From: Corylus avellana
Taxonomy: Eukaryota > Streptophyta > Magnoliopsida > Fagales > Betulaceae
Assembly: GCF_901000735.1 (NCBI RefSeq)
Contig: NC_081543.1
Span: 8,849,921 to 8,913,920, forward strand
Length of the DNA stretch: 64,000 bases
Reading direction: 5' to 3'
Made by a program: the position numbers and the translations under genes. Every line of letters begins with the position of its first letter. Positions within the stretch are counted from its first letter, which is position 1. Below, one piece after another: positions 10,171 through 23,300 of this stretch. A model generated the notes under the pieces. That model was not told where the DNA came from, searched no databases, and saw only the letters and a program-made list of their open reading frames with translations.

Positions 10171-12094
10171 GTGAAGCTTCTGCCGAAATACCTGACACAC
10201 TAGGAAGTTTGATAAAGCTTGTTATTTCCTGTGTAATTCTAATGCTAGGAAATTGTGTTTACTATTTAAAAAAATTCATTATACCGAAAGTATGATCAGT
10301 ATTTTAAAAACTTGTTAATATAATCACTAATAAACAATATTCATTAGCTTATAACTAAATGAGAATCATGAGAACTAATGTCCTTACATCATCATAAACA
10401 TCATACAAAAAAACATAAAAGACAATATGATCAAAAAAGCCAAAAAAGCCATGTCCTCTATCATCATTTGAATGGTCCTCTCTGAGCCCAGTTGAAGCAT
10501 AATGCATCTCTAATATTGTTAGTATCAATAATGTATTAAAAGCATAAAAGCGTATAAGCACCAAAGAGTACTGCAGCAAGTGAAAAGTGAAACTCTAACT
10601 AGCAATATATAATTACTAGAATAAGATGAAATTGAAAACCGACCAAGGCCATGAATAGCACATTCCCAGCCACATCATAGCAAGAACATATATGATTAAA
10701 CATGCTTCAAGAATTTTTTTTTTTTTTAAAAATGATGAATATACAAAAATTTCAAATGTATATGAATATAGGGTTATCATATTCAATATTCATGGAAAAG
10801 TAAAAAGAAAAGAAAAAAAAAAAAAAGGAATTAAAGCTTAACATTCAATTTAAGTCATGCCAAATCAGCTTGATAGTGTTCCATTTAAATCTAACAGTAC
10901 AGGTCTAAAAGTGGTTGTAACCTTGGAGTTGTCAATATATTTGTCAGATTGAAGCTTGACATTCCATTTAATATTGCATGGATACTTTCTTTGCAGAATC
11001 ACAAAGCATTTCGGTCAAAGCTTTTCAATATATATATATATATATATATATTTTTATAAAATTTTTGGCTGAATATTTAAAAAGATTCAAGTCAAGAAGC
11101 ATTTATTAGCTTTAATATGTATTACAATTAAGCTCATAGGAATAAGTAAATTTAATAATTTAATCAATACTTTAATATTATTTTTTACGTGTGAGCTCAA
11201 CTATGGAGGGTCGATAAGAACATCGATACCATGTTAAATCTCTACCTATCTTTTGAATTTAATAATTTAATCAATACTTTAACAATTTTTTTTCCTTTGC
11301 GTGTACAAAGTGCTTAAGAGAATTGTTAGTAGCAATTAGAGTAGCACTACACTGAATTCTCTTTCTTAGACCATCTTTTACAAAAACTTGAGATCAGCAC
11401 TGACAAGTTAACAAAAAATACTTTATTTGTGAATTCTCCTCATGCATGCAGTTTTCTAAAAGTATTATATGAGGTTGTCCTGTGTAAGTCTCCTGCAAAA
11501 TCTTTCCATTTACTCTTTGCCTATAGCATAATTTCTTCCAACAGCAATCACTAGATTTGAAGCTCCAAAATTTTATGATACATCAACAACCGGCACGGGA
11601 AAAGCTACCAATTAACAAGCAACAAAAATATAAGATCTTTCAATTTACAAGATTCAATTTCACTCGATTGAAACTCTGAAAAACAAGATCATGAAATGCA
11701 CAGCAAAGTGTTGACGTAAATCCTTAGAAATGGGAAACGAATCATCATGAGAAACAAGAATTCAACCAGCCACTTCATTCATGAACAAGAAAAAAACAGT
11801 TAACCCAGAAAATTGCAAGGGTTAATTTTGATGTCTAAAACAGTAGAAAGACATCTTATATTATTATTTACGTTTTCTTATTTTATGTTTCCTAGTGTAA
11901 TATAATGTACTATATGCTGGGGAAAAAAAAGTCTATTTTTTATGTTTCCTAATGTAATGTAATATATGTGATACTTTTGTCTTTGGTTTTCCAGATGGCT
12001 TGGGAAGATAACTCTAGAGCCCTACATCCATTTTTGGTTAAGGTATTGTGAAGCTTATAACTATGGAAGCTTGCTAGAACTCAAGAAAGTGAAG
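10171..12094. other. Intergenic AT-rich stretch
   Basis: I see no gene. It holds an AT microsatellite (about 11028-11051), a poly-A tract near 10808, and a short local duplication of a TATGTTTCCTA-type phrase near 11884 and 11940. Small open frames here (for example minus 10355-10579) have no recognisable features. Confidence 0.4.
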
Positions 12095-12102
12095 GGTATA
12101 GG

Positions 12103-12205
12103 CAATGGCGGATCTAAGAATTCGTATTAGGAAGAATAAAAGAAAAAGAGTAGGGGCGCGAGAAGGAGGAGAAAACCCTGTCCACCCCCTTTGTATCCGC
12201 CACTG
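12103..12205. repeat. Short hAT-like MITE upstream of PurU
   Basis: Terminal inverted repeats are CAATGGCGGATCT on the left and CAGTGGCGGATAC from the right. Flanking 8-mers GGTATAGG and GATATAGG match at 7 of 8 places, as expected for hAT. It lies about 310 bp before the PurU start codon, so probably in the promoter region. Confidence 0.55.
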
Positions 12206-12514
12206 GATATAGGAGGTGGGGTTTTAATTTTTTCAAAAATTTTCTGGCGTATATTTTTTTTGCCGGGAAATTTTTGACACTTGGCGTATATTCTATACAC
12301 CAGGAATTTGTATGGCGTATACGTTTCTTTTAACTCGCATATAAAAAAGATACGGCACAAAAACGTTTTTAAAAGCCAGGACCAGGCCGTATTAACGTCC
12401 ACCAAACAGGAACGACATCGTATAGGGTACAACGCCAGCTTCAAATTGTGAGGTGATGAGGCCATTTGGGAAGTGGGTGGGTGCTAAACGTTGCAGCAGG
12501 GGGGGAGAGAAGGA

Positions 12515-15500
12515 ATGACTCTGATGCGAAGAGTTTCAGCGAGCCTTCCTCAAGTTATTGGATTTGCAAGCAGGCCCTTCAAATCCTTCAGAATCCCGGG
12601 AGATCCCCCGGATTCCTCAACCTCTGCCGCTCTCACCCACGGAATCCACGTCTTCCAGTGCCCTGTAAGTCCTCTCTTACACCCTCTCCTCCATTCATCT
12701 CATTTTTTTTCCCTTTGATTTCTGAGAAATAACAAGAAATTTTAAAACATAATAATAAAATCTTAAATTTCACAACTGCCAACCTTTCTCATTTGTTTTC
12801 ATGGCAACCAAACGGGGGATGAATGAGACCAGTGATTTCGTGTATAGGATCTTACGTTTGGTTGAGTTTTGGGCTTCTGAGATGGGATATTGAATTGCTA
12901 TGTAATGTAGGATGCGGTTGGGATTGTTGCAAAGCTGTCGGAATGTATAGCTAGTAAGGGGGGAAACATACTTGGCGCCGATGTTTTCGTACCCGAAAAC
13001 AAGCACGTGTTCTATTCTAGAAGGTAATTCTTTCTGTTCTGTTTGATCATTGTGCTAGAGAAAGTTACCATTTAGTTGATTTTCCTGTATGCTAGTTAAA
13101 TTTGGTTTGGATTTTTATTGAGTGGAATGCTGTCTTTTATGTTTATGTTTTATTTAGTATTGGTTACAAATGAATGTTGTTAACAAATGTGACAGCAAAG
13201 AGTAGACTTAGTGTGTTTAGATTCGTCATTTGGGTCTTTTTTTTTGGTTCCAAACATAAGTCTAGAAGTTGCAAGAGGGTAAGGGACTCGATTCGTTATG
13301 GGAGACACTTTTGAATGGTGTATATGTGCTTGCAAGAAGAGAAATTACTTTTTGATTCTTGTGGGTAAACATCTGGATTGCTTCAATTTGGCTGCTGAAA
13401 CATTGGTTTTATTGCATTGGTAAAGTGGCAAAAGGGTGATAGTTGGATGGATCGCACAAGTAGTGGTTTGTCTATAATTGAATGTTGTTTGGCTACTAAG
13501 TTTAATGTTTATGGATACATGGTTAGAGCTGAATAATTTGTCCGGCATGACAGTGGGTTTATGTTTGACCCTGTTACTAAATATGTGTGGAACATGGCAG
13601 TGAGTTTATTTTTGATCCTGTTAAATGGCCACGGGAGCAAATGGATGAAGACTTCATTAAGCTGTCAAAAATATTCAATGCTACGAGATCTGTTGTTCGG
13701 GTGCCAAATAAAGACTCCAAATATAAGATTGCTGTCCTTACTTCAAAGCAGGTATATGTTGGTCATGTTTGCTAACAAGTTCGAGGTCACTTTTCTCCTT
13801 TCAAACACAAAATCATACTTTTCAGAAAATTGATACCAAATGAAACACTTTTCAAAAAAAAAAAAAAAAACTCATTGTTTAGAAAACTTCACTCAACTTC
13901 TTTAAGAATATTTTAAGAAAACACGTGTTTTATTTTTCAAGTGTGGAGGCTAACTGTATTTACAAAACAAATAAAAAATATAAAAAGAGGGGTTGTGATG
14001 GCCACCTCTAGCGGAGGAGAGGGGTGGATAGAGATGGTTGCATTGCTACCCTAACCGAATAGGGAGTACGGTGCGGCACCCTAAACAAATTGGGGGTGGA
14101 CAGGGATGGTTGTGTAACCACGCCAGCCGGATAAGTAGTGCAACCAAATATGGGGTGGATAGAAGTGGCCACATGGCTACCCGAACCAGATAGGGGGTGC
14201 GACGTGGTCACCTAGCCGAATAGGGGGTGGATAAGGATGGTTGCATGACCTCCTCAACCAAATAGGTGGTGCCTACATGACCACCTCAATAGGTCAAAGG
14301 TGGCCACATGACCACCCTAACAAGATAGGAGTGGCCATGTGGACACCACAATCGGATAAGGGGTGGTTGTGTGGCCACCCCACCCCAACAAGTAAGACGT
14401 GGCCACATGGCCACCTCAACTAGATAGCCACCTTTCTCCATCCCTGAGGGTGGCCCATGACCATCTCTATGCTTATGTATTGTTTTTTTTTAAAATATAT
14501 ATATGGAGAAAAGTGTTGTAAAAGTCCTTGAGGTTTAACCTTCTATCAAATCACTCCCTAAGGTTTAAAATTGATCAAATCACTTCTTAAGGTATGCTAT
14601 GTTATCAAATTCTCCCTCTGAATATCTACCATTAGGATTTTTAACAGAAATTGTGGCACGTATACATAAGCCTGCATCAAACCTAATAAAATAGCTTCAC
14701 TTGTACAAAATTGTCTTCTCAACTTGATACATGGTGAACGAGAGGAGAAAAGTGAGTGGTGACCTCTCACCAACCCCACAGAGGGCATGGGGACCTACCC
14801 CACTCACCAATGTCTATTGACAAAGGGGACATGGTCGCGACCCACATCCTCTACCAGTAGGTTGGTGGACCCACCCACGCCCTCTTCGCTAGATAGGTTA
14901 TGTGTGGGTTGCCCGACCCACCCACGTCCATTGGCAAAGGGGGTGTGTGTAAGTCATGACCCACAACCTCCACTAGTGGGTAGAGGGGAGCTGGGGTGGC
15001 GGGGGCAACCCCCACCCATTCTCTGTTGGTGGGCTGGTAACCCACACTGCCTATGCCAGTGGGTGGGTTGCTCCACCTACCCATGCCCACTGGTGGCATG
15101 CAACTCATGTCGTCTACCAATGGACGAAGTAGGTGGAGGGGTGACCCTATCCCCTCCTCTTTTGATGGGTGGGGCGGCCATGCATCTACGGACGACATCC
15201 TACTCATAGTGGTAGAGGATGTGGTCTGCAACCTACTTGTGTTGCCTTTGCCAGTGATGTAGACCAGATGACACGTGCCTTCATGAAGGAGTTTGGAATT
15301 AATTCTAGCTAAAAAAAAAAAGGGAAAATTATCTTTTTCTCCCATGAACTACCACTCAATGACCATATAGCCCCATCAACTACCAACTTTACATTACGAC
15401 CCTATCAAACTACCATTTTGTTGCCAAAACCCTCCTTCCGTCAGTCAAGGTTGTTAAGTTGGACGGTTAACCCATCACGTGCGCATAAAGTTAGTAGTTG

Positions 15501-18500
15501 ATGGGGGGTATATGGTAATCGAGTGGTAGTTCATGGGGGGAAAAGGATAATTACCCCCGAAAAAATGCATATGCATTTAAGGCATGTGACGAGCAAGTGA
15601 TGGGTTGACCGTCCAACTTAACGACCTTGATTGACGGAATGGGAGTTTTGGTAACGAAATAGTAGTTTGATGGAGTCGTAATGTAAAGTTGGTAGTTGAT
15701 GGGGGTATATGGTCATCGAGTGGTAGTTCATGAGAGGAAAGGATAATTACCAAAAAAAGAAAAAGTGATGGAAGTCAAGGGTTAATGAAGGCAAAATTTG
15801 GTGGCGTTAGAAAGTTGATTCAAAGGACTATAATTTTGTATTTCACTAAAAATTTCCAATTCCAATGCTTATTAGGTCAAAATAGGTCGTGAATAATTCA
15901 AAAATCTGGTGTAGAAATCTTGCTTCTCCACTCTCACTTGAGTGAGATTGCGGTTTGATTTTTGCTTCACATTTGCTTGACTCTAGCTCAAGTGCAATTA
16001 CAACAAATCACAAGATAGAAATTTCTCTTGACACTCATGCTCATTCGAGCAAGTTCGCAATTATTTTAATAAAGACTAGTTTTGTAATTTTGCTCTCAGG
16101 TTTGCGTCCCTAACTTTTATTTAAGTTCAATAAGGACAGCTTGGCTCCGCAGTTGATTTTATTCTTCAGTTTTATTGGTAAGAAACACTTTTTTAGAGAG
16201 TTTTTTTTTCTCATAGTCCTTCTAATTCTTAGAATTTTTTATGATTTATAGAAGAGTTGTGAAGTCTAGCGTGTGCAGATTTTACTTCTCACTATGTCAA
16301 ACTGCATCTACCAGTTAGGGACCCTCCCACCACGCCAACTGGGGTGGTGGACACCACCTCCTTGGTGTGGCCACCCACCTCTCTTCCATTCTTTTTTGTT
16401 TTTTGGTTTTTTATTTTGTTTCCTTCCTTTTTTCCATATGCCAAGCTAAAGTGGCAAATCTGTACATGTGGAGCTATTTTATTGGTGTAACGTTCTCTTG
16501 TGCCTACACATGTCACAAGTTCCATTAAGAACCCTAACAACATATGTATGGAAGGAGCGATTTGATAACAGAGCATTCTTAAGGAGTGATTTGATCAATT
16601 TTAAACATTAGGGACTGATTTGATTAAACCTTATGGATTTCCATTTTTTAAAGTAAGAAGTCGGCCTTCACACCCAAAAAAATAAACACGTGATTTCTCA
16701 AAATAAGCATGTTTAGTGTTTGTTTCTTTGAAAACACTAGACATTTAAGTTTACCAAACGATTTTCTTCTGCTGACCTAGAGGCAATAGTTTTCAAATGT
16801 GGACCCCACTGAAAGCACTTCTCAACTTTCCATCGCGTCAAAAACTTTTTTGAATTAAAACACAAAAAACTCTTTTCAAAATCGTTAGCCTTTTATTTTT
16901 TATTGTAACTTGAATTAATATCATGCATATTTAAGCTGCCTCTATCTTGCTGCAGGACCATTGCCTGGTTGATTTGTTACACGGAACGCAGGATGGAAGA
17001 CTTCCAGTAGACATAACTTGTGTAATAAGGTGAAGTTTCAGGTCTGCCATCTTTTCATTGTTTTTTTTTTTTTTCTTTTCATTTTGATAATGTTGATTCA
17101 TAGTCCTAAATGCATTTTCACTTAACAGTAATCATGATAGAGGTTCAAACACCCATGTGATTCGTTTTCTTGAAAGGCATGGTGTTCCTTATCATTATCT
17201 ACCCACAACCAAAGAGAACAAGAGAGAAGGGGACATCTTGGAATTGGTTCAGAATACTGATTTTTTAGTATTTGCTAGGTACATGCAGGTAAATCAAATT
17301 TTCTGGTTTAGGCTCTCACTCTCTTCGTTACTGTATTATTTTGATAATTAAAATGGAAAATTTTTGTCAAATGATGTTTGATATTTTAATTTTCATTTAC
17401 TGATAGCATGGTTTTTTTCAGTCCACCTGTCAGTATCTAAGCCAGTGGACACTAAACTTGATCAATCATACTCTTCTACTGTGTGCTTTTATTGTTTCTC
17501 TCTTTATTAATTAAAATAAAAGGAAAAATAAAAAGAAACTCATAAAGAGATGTTGTTGAATGCCCACTGTTGAAATTTACAGCATCAGTATCTTTGCAGA
17601 TACTATCTGGTAACTTCTTAAAGAGCTACGGAAAGGATATAATAAATATTCACCATGGCCTTTTGCCATCATTCAAGGGTGGTAACCCATCTAAACAGGT
17701 TCAGTCATCCTGCCTTCTTCATAGGTTATATATACTGTCACCTTTCCAATCATTTCTATGCTTCCTTCCTAACTCTCTATCGTATTTAATTTGCTAGATT
17801 GTGTTGGCAGGCATTTGATGCAGGTGTGAAATTGATTGGTGCAACAAGTCACTTTGTGACTGAAGAACTTGATGCAGGGCCTATTATTGAACAGATGGTG
17901 ACTACAAAATCTTTTGCAGCTGTTTTGAATTTTTTTTTTTCCATTACCCTATGACTGCCTTCTAAAGCTTTAATGGTGATTCTATGATTAATGGCAATTT
18001 ACTCTAGGTGATTATTTATTAGTTAAAACTTTTGCATAACATGTCTTACGACATACCTCATCCCATTCAGCTTTTTACCACCCTGAACTTAGGGTTAGGG
18101 AGAGGAGTCACTTAAGTGAGGGTGAAACCATGAAAGCAGTTAGCTGTCCGATACACCTAGCGAATTTTGCACATTGTTGAGGCTTTGAAAATCTTAAAAG
18201 TTTATGCTACGTAAGTCCAGACTTGTTTGTGCATGTTTTAGGGATAACACCTGTCCTAGCCAGAATGTAAAGCTAACTTTTTGACTAAAATGATGTAAAT
18301 TTGAGGTTTGTTGTTACAGTTGTATCTCTTATGCATTCTTTTCCAGAAAATTCTAGGGTGTTAAATTATAAGGGGAGGACCATCTTGTACTTAGTCTGTA
18401 CTCTGCTCTATTTGTTTTTATTGATAACAAGATAAAACGGTGACTTTGAAGAAGCCAATGTAACTTCTGATTTTTATTATATACATAAAAAAATGTCAGA

Positions 18501-19694
18501 TCATTATTATACTTTGTTTTTAGATTCTTCATGCTTGCATTGATTAGAATATTAGTTAAATGATTAAAATTTTCATTTCTTATCAATTTTAAGCTTTTCA
18601 GACAATCAGTAATTTAACATGGTGTTAGAGCCAGTTGTGGCGACTGGTATGATGGATGATAGTGGTTCCTTTCGTAGTTAGAGTGGGGACGGTGTGCATG
18701 CATAGATGGTGGGTTCTTTTCAGAGTTAGAGCTAGGATAACAGTGGATGACATAGAGCCCCCACAAGTGATCTTAGAGATGACTCATAAAATTGATCGAG
18801 TTTCTGTTTGAAAGAGAATGTAGCGATGTGGTGATGGATTCATGTGAGAAAAAGATTGTTGAGTACATGCATGCATGTATAAAGATGCCATATGTGAGTG
18901 ATTAATACAACATTATTGGGCCAAAATTTATAAACTTACGTTTTTGGGTTGAGCAGTGTCCCAATATATTATATTATGGTCTCACTAGAAAGCCACCTAT
19001 CAATCTCCATAACAAAGATTATTGAGTACACGTGTGAGTGTATAAAGCTTAAGTACCATATTAGAAAGACATCACAAGTATGAGTGATCAATGTAATGTA
19101 ATTAGGCCCAAAGTCATAGGCTTAAGATTTTAATGTGAGTGGTGTAGGTATGTTATATTATGGTCTCACTACTTATCAAAAAATTATTATGGTCTCACTA
19201 GAAAAGACTTCTTAAGTGTCAATTTCCTTAACAAAGTGATATCAGGATTGAGTCCTGAGTTTGAATCCTGACTCCACGTGTTTACCTCCGATTCCGGTTA
19301 AATATCTTAAACGTCAATTGTTGAGGAGTAGTTTGAACTTATACGTGAGGGAGAATGTTCGAATATTAATTAAATGATTAAATTCATCATATCTTATTAA
19401 TTTAAACTTTTTGGCTAATTGATAATTTAAGTAGTTTATATCCGTAGCACAAAAGTTGCTATTGTAGGCAATTAGTTTTCATTAATTGTACATGATGGGT
19501 CTGTCCCATTATAAACATCTCAAAATACATCCATGTTTACTTTGCAGGTTGAGAGAGTTTCCCACAGAGATAACTTGCTGAGTTTTGTTCAGAAATCAGA
19601 GAACCTTGAGAAACAATGCCTTGCAAAGGCAATAAAGTCATACTGTGAGCTGCGAGTGTTACCTTATGAGCAAAGCAGGACTGTTGTATTTTGA
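12515..19694 (+). CDS. PURU: Formyltetrahydrofolate deformylase (PurU), organellar
   Basis: Eight exons: 12515-12664, 12911-13023, 13601-13751, 16956-17029, 17129-17288, 17600-17698, 17811-17897, 19548-19694. They join in frame to 326 residues. The enzyme hydrolyses 10-formyl-tetrahydrofolate to formate and THF, keeping mitochondrial folate pools and photorespiratory glycine decarboxylase working. The first 40 or so residues ([20 protein letters not shown]) are rich in R and S with no acidic residues early, like a mitochondrial presequence. An ACT-type regulatory domain follows (about 47-125, [20 protein letters not shown]). The formyltransferase-like catalytic domain has [10 protein letters not shown] and [13 protein letters not shown]232, H234 and D270 fit the family's Asn-His-Asp triad and its spacing. 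A second in-frame ATG at 12524 is an alternative start. Introns 3 (3.2 kb) and 7 (1.65 kb) are swollen by mobile elements. The gene is convergent with the VAN3-binding-like gene. Confidence 0.92.
13546..13624 (+). repeat. Duplicated exon-3 start of PurU
   Basis: The 32 bases from 13546 and the 32 from 13593 match with about 4 differences. Both contain CATG-CAGTG-GTTTAT and a usable CAG acceptor. The second copy is the real start of exon 3 (13601). The upstream copy is a decoy that would shift frame by 47 bases. Confidence 0.7.
13990..14450. repeat. GGTGGCCACAT-rich tandem-like repeat in PurU intron 3
   Basis: A GC-rich block in an AT-rich intron, with many imperfect repeats of GGTGGCCACATGACCACC-like phrases. 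Open frames across it on both strands reflect the repetitive composition rather than coding. Similar blocks lie at 14760-15260, 26690-26825 and 29000-29560. Confidence 0.6.
14510..16640. mobile_element. Long-TIR (Mutator/foldback-like) element in PurU intron 3
   Basis: About 200 bp at 14510-14710 is repeated in inverted orientation at about 16430-16640. Both contain AAAATTGATCAAATCACT and a CAAATAAAATAGCT-type phrase. The roughly 2.1-kb interior holds a CCACCC-rich block (14760-15260) and a nested inverted-repeat element (15325-15755). No transposase was seen. Exact ends and target duplication could not be fixed by eye; T-rich 10-mers flank both sides. Confidence 0.6.
15325..15755. repeat. 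Nested inverted-repeat element, arms partly triplicated
   Basis: The left arm (about 15325-15480: CATGAACTACCACTC, ATCAACTACCAACTTTACAT, then GTTAAGTTGGACGGTTAACC) is mirrored at about 15595-15755. A third, shorter copy of the outer arm lies at about 15486-15555. Similar in style to MULE/foldback ends; non-coding. Confidence 0.65.
18541..19433 (+). mobile_element. TRIM-like miniature retrotransposon in PurU intron 7
   Basis: Near-identical terminal direct repeats of about 75-80 bp lie at 18541-18619 and 19356-19433 (shared AATATTA-TTAAATGATTAAA and a T-rich middle). The left one is followed at once by TGGTGTTAGAGCC, close to the initiator-tRNA-Met primer-binding site of copia elements. A purine-rich GAGGGAGAA precedes the right one. 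The interior has two diverged copies of a unit ending ATTATATTATGGTCTCACTA (about 18880-19000 and 19030-19170), also seen near 37560-37670 and 27350. Confidence 0.55.
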
Positions 19695-20399
19695 GGGAAA
19701 GAAGGGAATGAAGCCATTGAAAGGGGGTGCGAACTGTATGTACATTCAGTTCTTCATTCGAAATCTTTACACAAAATGTTGTAATCATTTTTAGGAATCT
19801 AATAACATGTACAAGCATTAAAAACTCATCAAGCAAGGTTCCAAACTTGTATTTCTGAATCAAACATAAACGAGAAGAAATGTTTGGAAGATTGTTATTT
19901 TGATGAGTTCCTGAATCCATTCTTTTCACCATAAGTAATTATATATATATATATATACATCTGTATATCAATGATGTATATAATTCTTTAGTACTCAGGC
20001 ATCATCTGTTTCTTTTCATTTTTCCCCATTGCAGAAAGAATTGTCAGAATCTGCACAGTATCTTTGTAGAGAATCAAAGTAGCTGAAAGAAATTATTAAA
20101 AACACTCGAAGTAAATTTTTTGAGGCCAATTCTTAAGTAAATTCTCAAGGTATGTTGTGCTTTTCACCAGAGTATATTTGTTCATTTTTCCCCATTGTGG
20201 AAAGAATTAGTAAAAACTCTCAAGTAAATTTTGACCTTTATAATTGTCCTGAACCAGACATAAGGCCAGTACGTTGCATGTGTTCTTTATATCTGCGTAC
20301 AAGGAAACGACAATTTCTTCTCACATGAAATGGGATTGTGCCATTGGTGAAGTTATCTGCCCTACTCTTGCACTACATATACACAAAACAGAGCATATA

Positions 20400-23013
20400 C
20401 TATTTACTAATACTTATGAATCCCAGAGAATGTTCGGTTTCTTCAATGCAGCTAACTTGACTTAGAAGATTATGAATTTCATCAACCCATCTCTGCTTAT
20501 GGATCTTGTTCTTGCACTTGAACTCTAGAAGACCTTGTCCAGTTTTGAGGCCGAAATAGGCCTCCTCTGAAATTTCCCTTTCTTTTCTGTATGGCCATGC
20601 AGCACTCTCATCACAAACTCCATAAACAATACCTAGTACCAAAGTCACAGAAATTTATTGTCAGAAATTTCTTCATAACAGAGTGGTAGTCTATAGACAA
20701 GGATTCTCTTCATTTCATTTGAAATGAATAGTATTCATTTTGTGTTAAGGAAACAGTGTACATGGTTAGATACATCAACTTTAAATTATATCCATCCATT
20801 AAATGGAGCATCTTATTTCGACAATTTGATGTTGTGAAGAGATTAGGCAACTGGTGAATACAACAAAACAGTGCTGAGTGAGAGATTTGAAATGAAATGC
20901 TTACATTTATTCTTCTTGGAGAAGGCTCCTCCAACGTGTTTTCTTTTGAGCTTAATTATGACCTGAAAATGGAGTCATATGAAAAAGAAATAAGGAGACA
21001 TGAGCAAACAATGCAATTCTGCAATCAGACAGTCTTTCCTCATTTTCCTCACGAGTTAATTTATGTACCTGTGATTTCTTGTTGATGTAGATAGAGACAT
21101 GCTTCCATTGTAAAACTCCTGTGAATTCCAATAGCAAGTGATTTAACAGTCGCTTCTTAAATTTCTAAAGGGGCATACCCTTGTATATCTGATACTCTAG
21201 CACTCATACAGGCTCTCAATCATGTAAAAAAAGATTAAAACAACAAGAGTGATTGATGCTACTTTTTTCACACCCGTTTATCACACTTCTTTTATATCGA
21301 TTGACGTAGTATGTTTTAAGAGACTTTTCATGTCACACTTCAAAAAAAAAAAAAAAAAAAGATTATTTAAAACACGTCACGTTAACCGGTATAAAATAAG
21401 TGTGATAAATGAAAGTAAATAATAGCATTACTCAACATGGATTTTGCTTTATGAAATATACAACACTTTTAGTCTGATGAGTAATGTTATAAACTAAATT
21501 TTAATTCCACAACTATCTCATATTGCTGGCGTCAAGTCATAGCTAATTTTTGGATTAATCATTTTTTAAATAAAAAAAATTAAAGATTAGTTAAGAATGT
21601 CACGTCAACTATAATTATGATATAAAAATATAATTTATAGTATCACTCAACGATATACTTTAGTCTTATAATAATAATAATCGCTTGTTGAACTTTTTAC
21701 GGCAGATTACCTTTTTGTGTAACTTGCAATAATTCCCCAACAAAAGGAGGACTTTGTTCCTCCATTTGACTACGGAAAGCAGCAGCCCAGTTGTTCCCTG
21801 ATCCTGTCATACCTCTATCACAGGGACTTATAGATGCATTCTTCTTTGCTTCTTTTGGCAATCTTGCTTTAAAAACTGCTTCTCCTCGCAAAGCTAATTT
21901 AGCAGAGTAAAAGTTCTATCAACTAATTAATCAATGAACAAAATAACAATAAGCCAAAAATATTGTTAACATATTGACATCATTAATTAGGAACTGACCA
22001 ATTTTTTTTTTTTTTTTTTTTTTTTTTCTGAAAAATTAGAGCATTTTATTGCATGATGCAAAGAGACAGAGAAAGTATATACCTGTTGCAGCTGCAGCAA
22101 TGAGAGTCGTTAGATCACCCGGACTTCGAATATCAACCGCCGATCTGGCAACAGAAGCCACAGAATCATGATCAGCCCCAGCAATTTCAGCCAATTCAAT
22201 GCAGTGTGATGCCAAGAGTTGTGTAGCAGATGCCAGAGCCATGCTCATTTTTGTTTCAGAGCCACTGGAGTTCTCTGCTGCAGCAACGGCAGCCAAGGCT
22301 GATGCTAGTCCAGCCACTGAGACAGCAGAATGCATATGTGCATTTTCTACACGTGCCCTGTCTTTCTTCTTCAGTGTGCAAGGACTTGACTCTTTGTGGT
22401 GGAACCATTTTCCAAAAGACGCTGTTCTCCGACCATTCACAGAGTTTGTTACCTTCACTGCCTGCAGTAAAACAAAACAATCTAACAATATTTTACGCCG
22501 AAACAAACAGAATTTAAGTATGTCGTCCCTAATGCCATGGGAATTTAAGAACCAGGAAGAAGGAATTAAAATTTTATGGGGTTGGTGCCTCACGAAGCAT
22601 TAAGCCCTCTTTGAGGCGAAAGTTCAAGCTTTACTTAACCATTGTGGCAGGGGCGCTTTGCACGGTGTCTCAAAGACCTAATCAGGCGGAGCCTTGATCC
22701 CCCAGTTATCAAAAAAAAAAAAAAAAAATTATGGGGGTTAGCTTACTAGTTCTGGAACATCAACTGCTGATTCTGGAAAAGTGTTGGGATTCTTGTCGAG
22801 GAAAAGATGTTTCTGCTTTTCAGCTAGAGCCTTGGAAATTTCTGAAGCAGAAAGGCTCCATGACCTGGACAAGTATTCTATAGGCTCCTGTGGTGTTTGT
22901 GGTTGAGGGATTGCAGGCAACGATGACGCCACTTTCAGCTCTCGATCTTCCTCTACATTTTCTAGCCCATGCAAGAAGCTACTCCTCCAGCCTAACTGAA
23001 AACCACTTTCCAT
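20400..23013 (-). CDS. VAN3-binding protein / FORKED-like (auxin canalisation domain + PH-like)
   Basis: Six coding exons on the minus strand: 22747-23013, 22083-22461, 21711-21893, 21069-21118, 20905-20962, 20400-20632. They join in frame to 389 residues. The N-terminus has [15 protein letters not shown], typical of the DUF828/auxin-canalisation family. The middle has the alanine-rich conserved block ([19 protein letters not shown]) and ATALRGEA. The C-terminus is the PH-like domain ([44 protein letters not shown]). Family members bind phosphoinositides and the ARF-GAP VAN3/SFC at the trans-Golgi and help PIN1 recycling and leaf-vein continuity. At 389 residues it is at the short end of the family. 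Start is the ATG at 23013; a likely 5' UTR intron runs 23021-23217. An AT microsatellite and the 62-bp inverted repeat lie upstream. Confidence 0.88.
21247..21433. repeat. MITE (GAGTAAT family) in VAN3BP-like intron 3
   Basis: Inverted ends GAGTGATTGATGCTAC and GAGTAATGCTATTATT (reading inward from the right). The arms share TTTATCACACTT and an ACGT-containing core. The centre is a poly-A run of 19. Confidence 0.7.
21479..21648. repeat. MITE (GAGTAAT family) in VAN3BP-like intron 3
   Basis: Inverted ends GAGTAATGTTATAAACTAAA and GAGTGATACTATAAATTA, 170 bp. It lies 45 bp from the previous MITE in the same intron. Confidence 0.65.
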
Positions 23014-23255
23014 CTTCTTTCTGAACAATGGAAACAAACAGGAATTATATCTATATTTCTCACACCCAATTCTTAAAATTGAAGAACAGTTGGATCAGTT
23101 CAAAAAGATGAAACCCAATTGAGATTTAATCAAATGGGTTTTCACAATTTCTTTCAAACACTTGTAAAGAGCTAAAAAGAAGTCCAGTAGAGAAGGGTGC
23201 TTGCTTTACTAACCTTGAAAGACACCTCAAAAACTCTCAACTAATAAACTTCTTA

Positions 23256-23259
23256 TGGA

Positions 23260-23296
<37 letters not shown>
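23256..23296. repeat. AT microsatellite
   Basis: Nearly pure TA repeat of about 20 units, upstream of the VAN3BP-like gene near its likely 5' end. Confidence 0.9.

Positions 23297-23300
<4 letters not shown>

Noticed and set aside
12127..12465. A 112-residue minus-strand protein upstream of PurU
   Set aside because: It spans a MITE and low-complexity sequence, has no domain, and ends in a chance hydrophobic run.
14787..15345. Protein genes of 140-164 codons on both strands in PurU intron 3
   Set aside because: The frames follow from GTGGG/CCCAC repetition, lack domains, and sit inside a transposon-like block.
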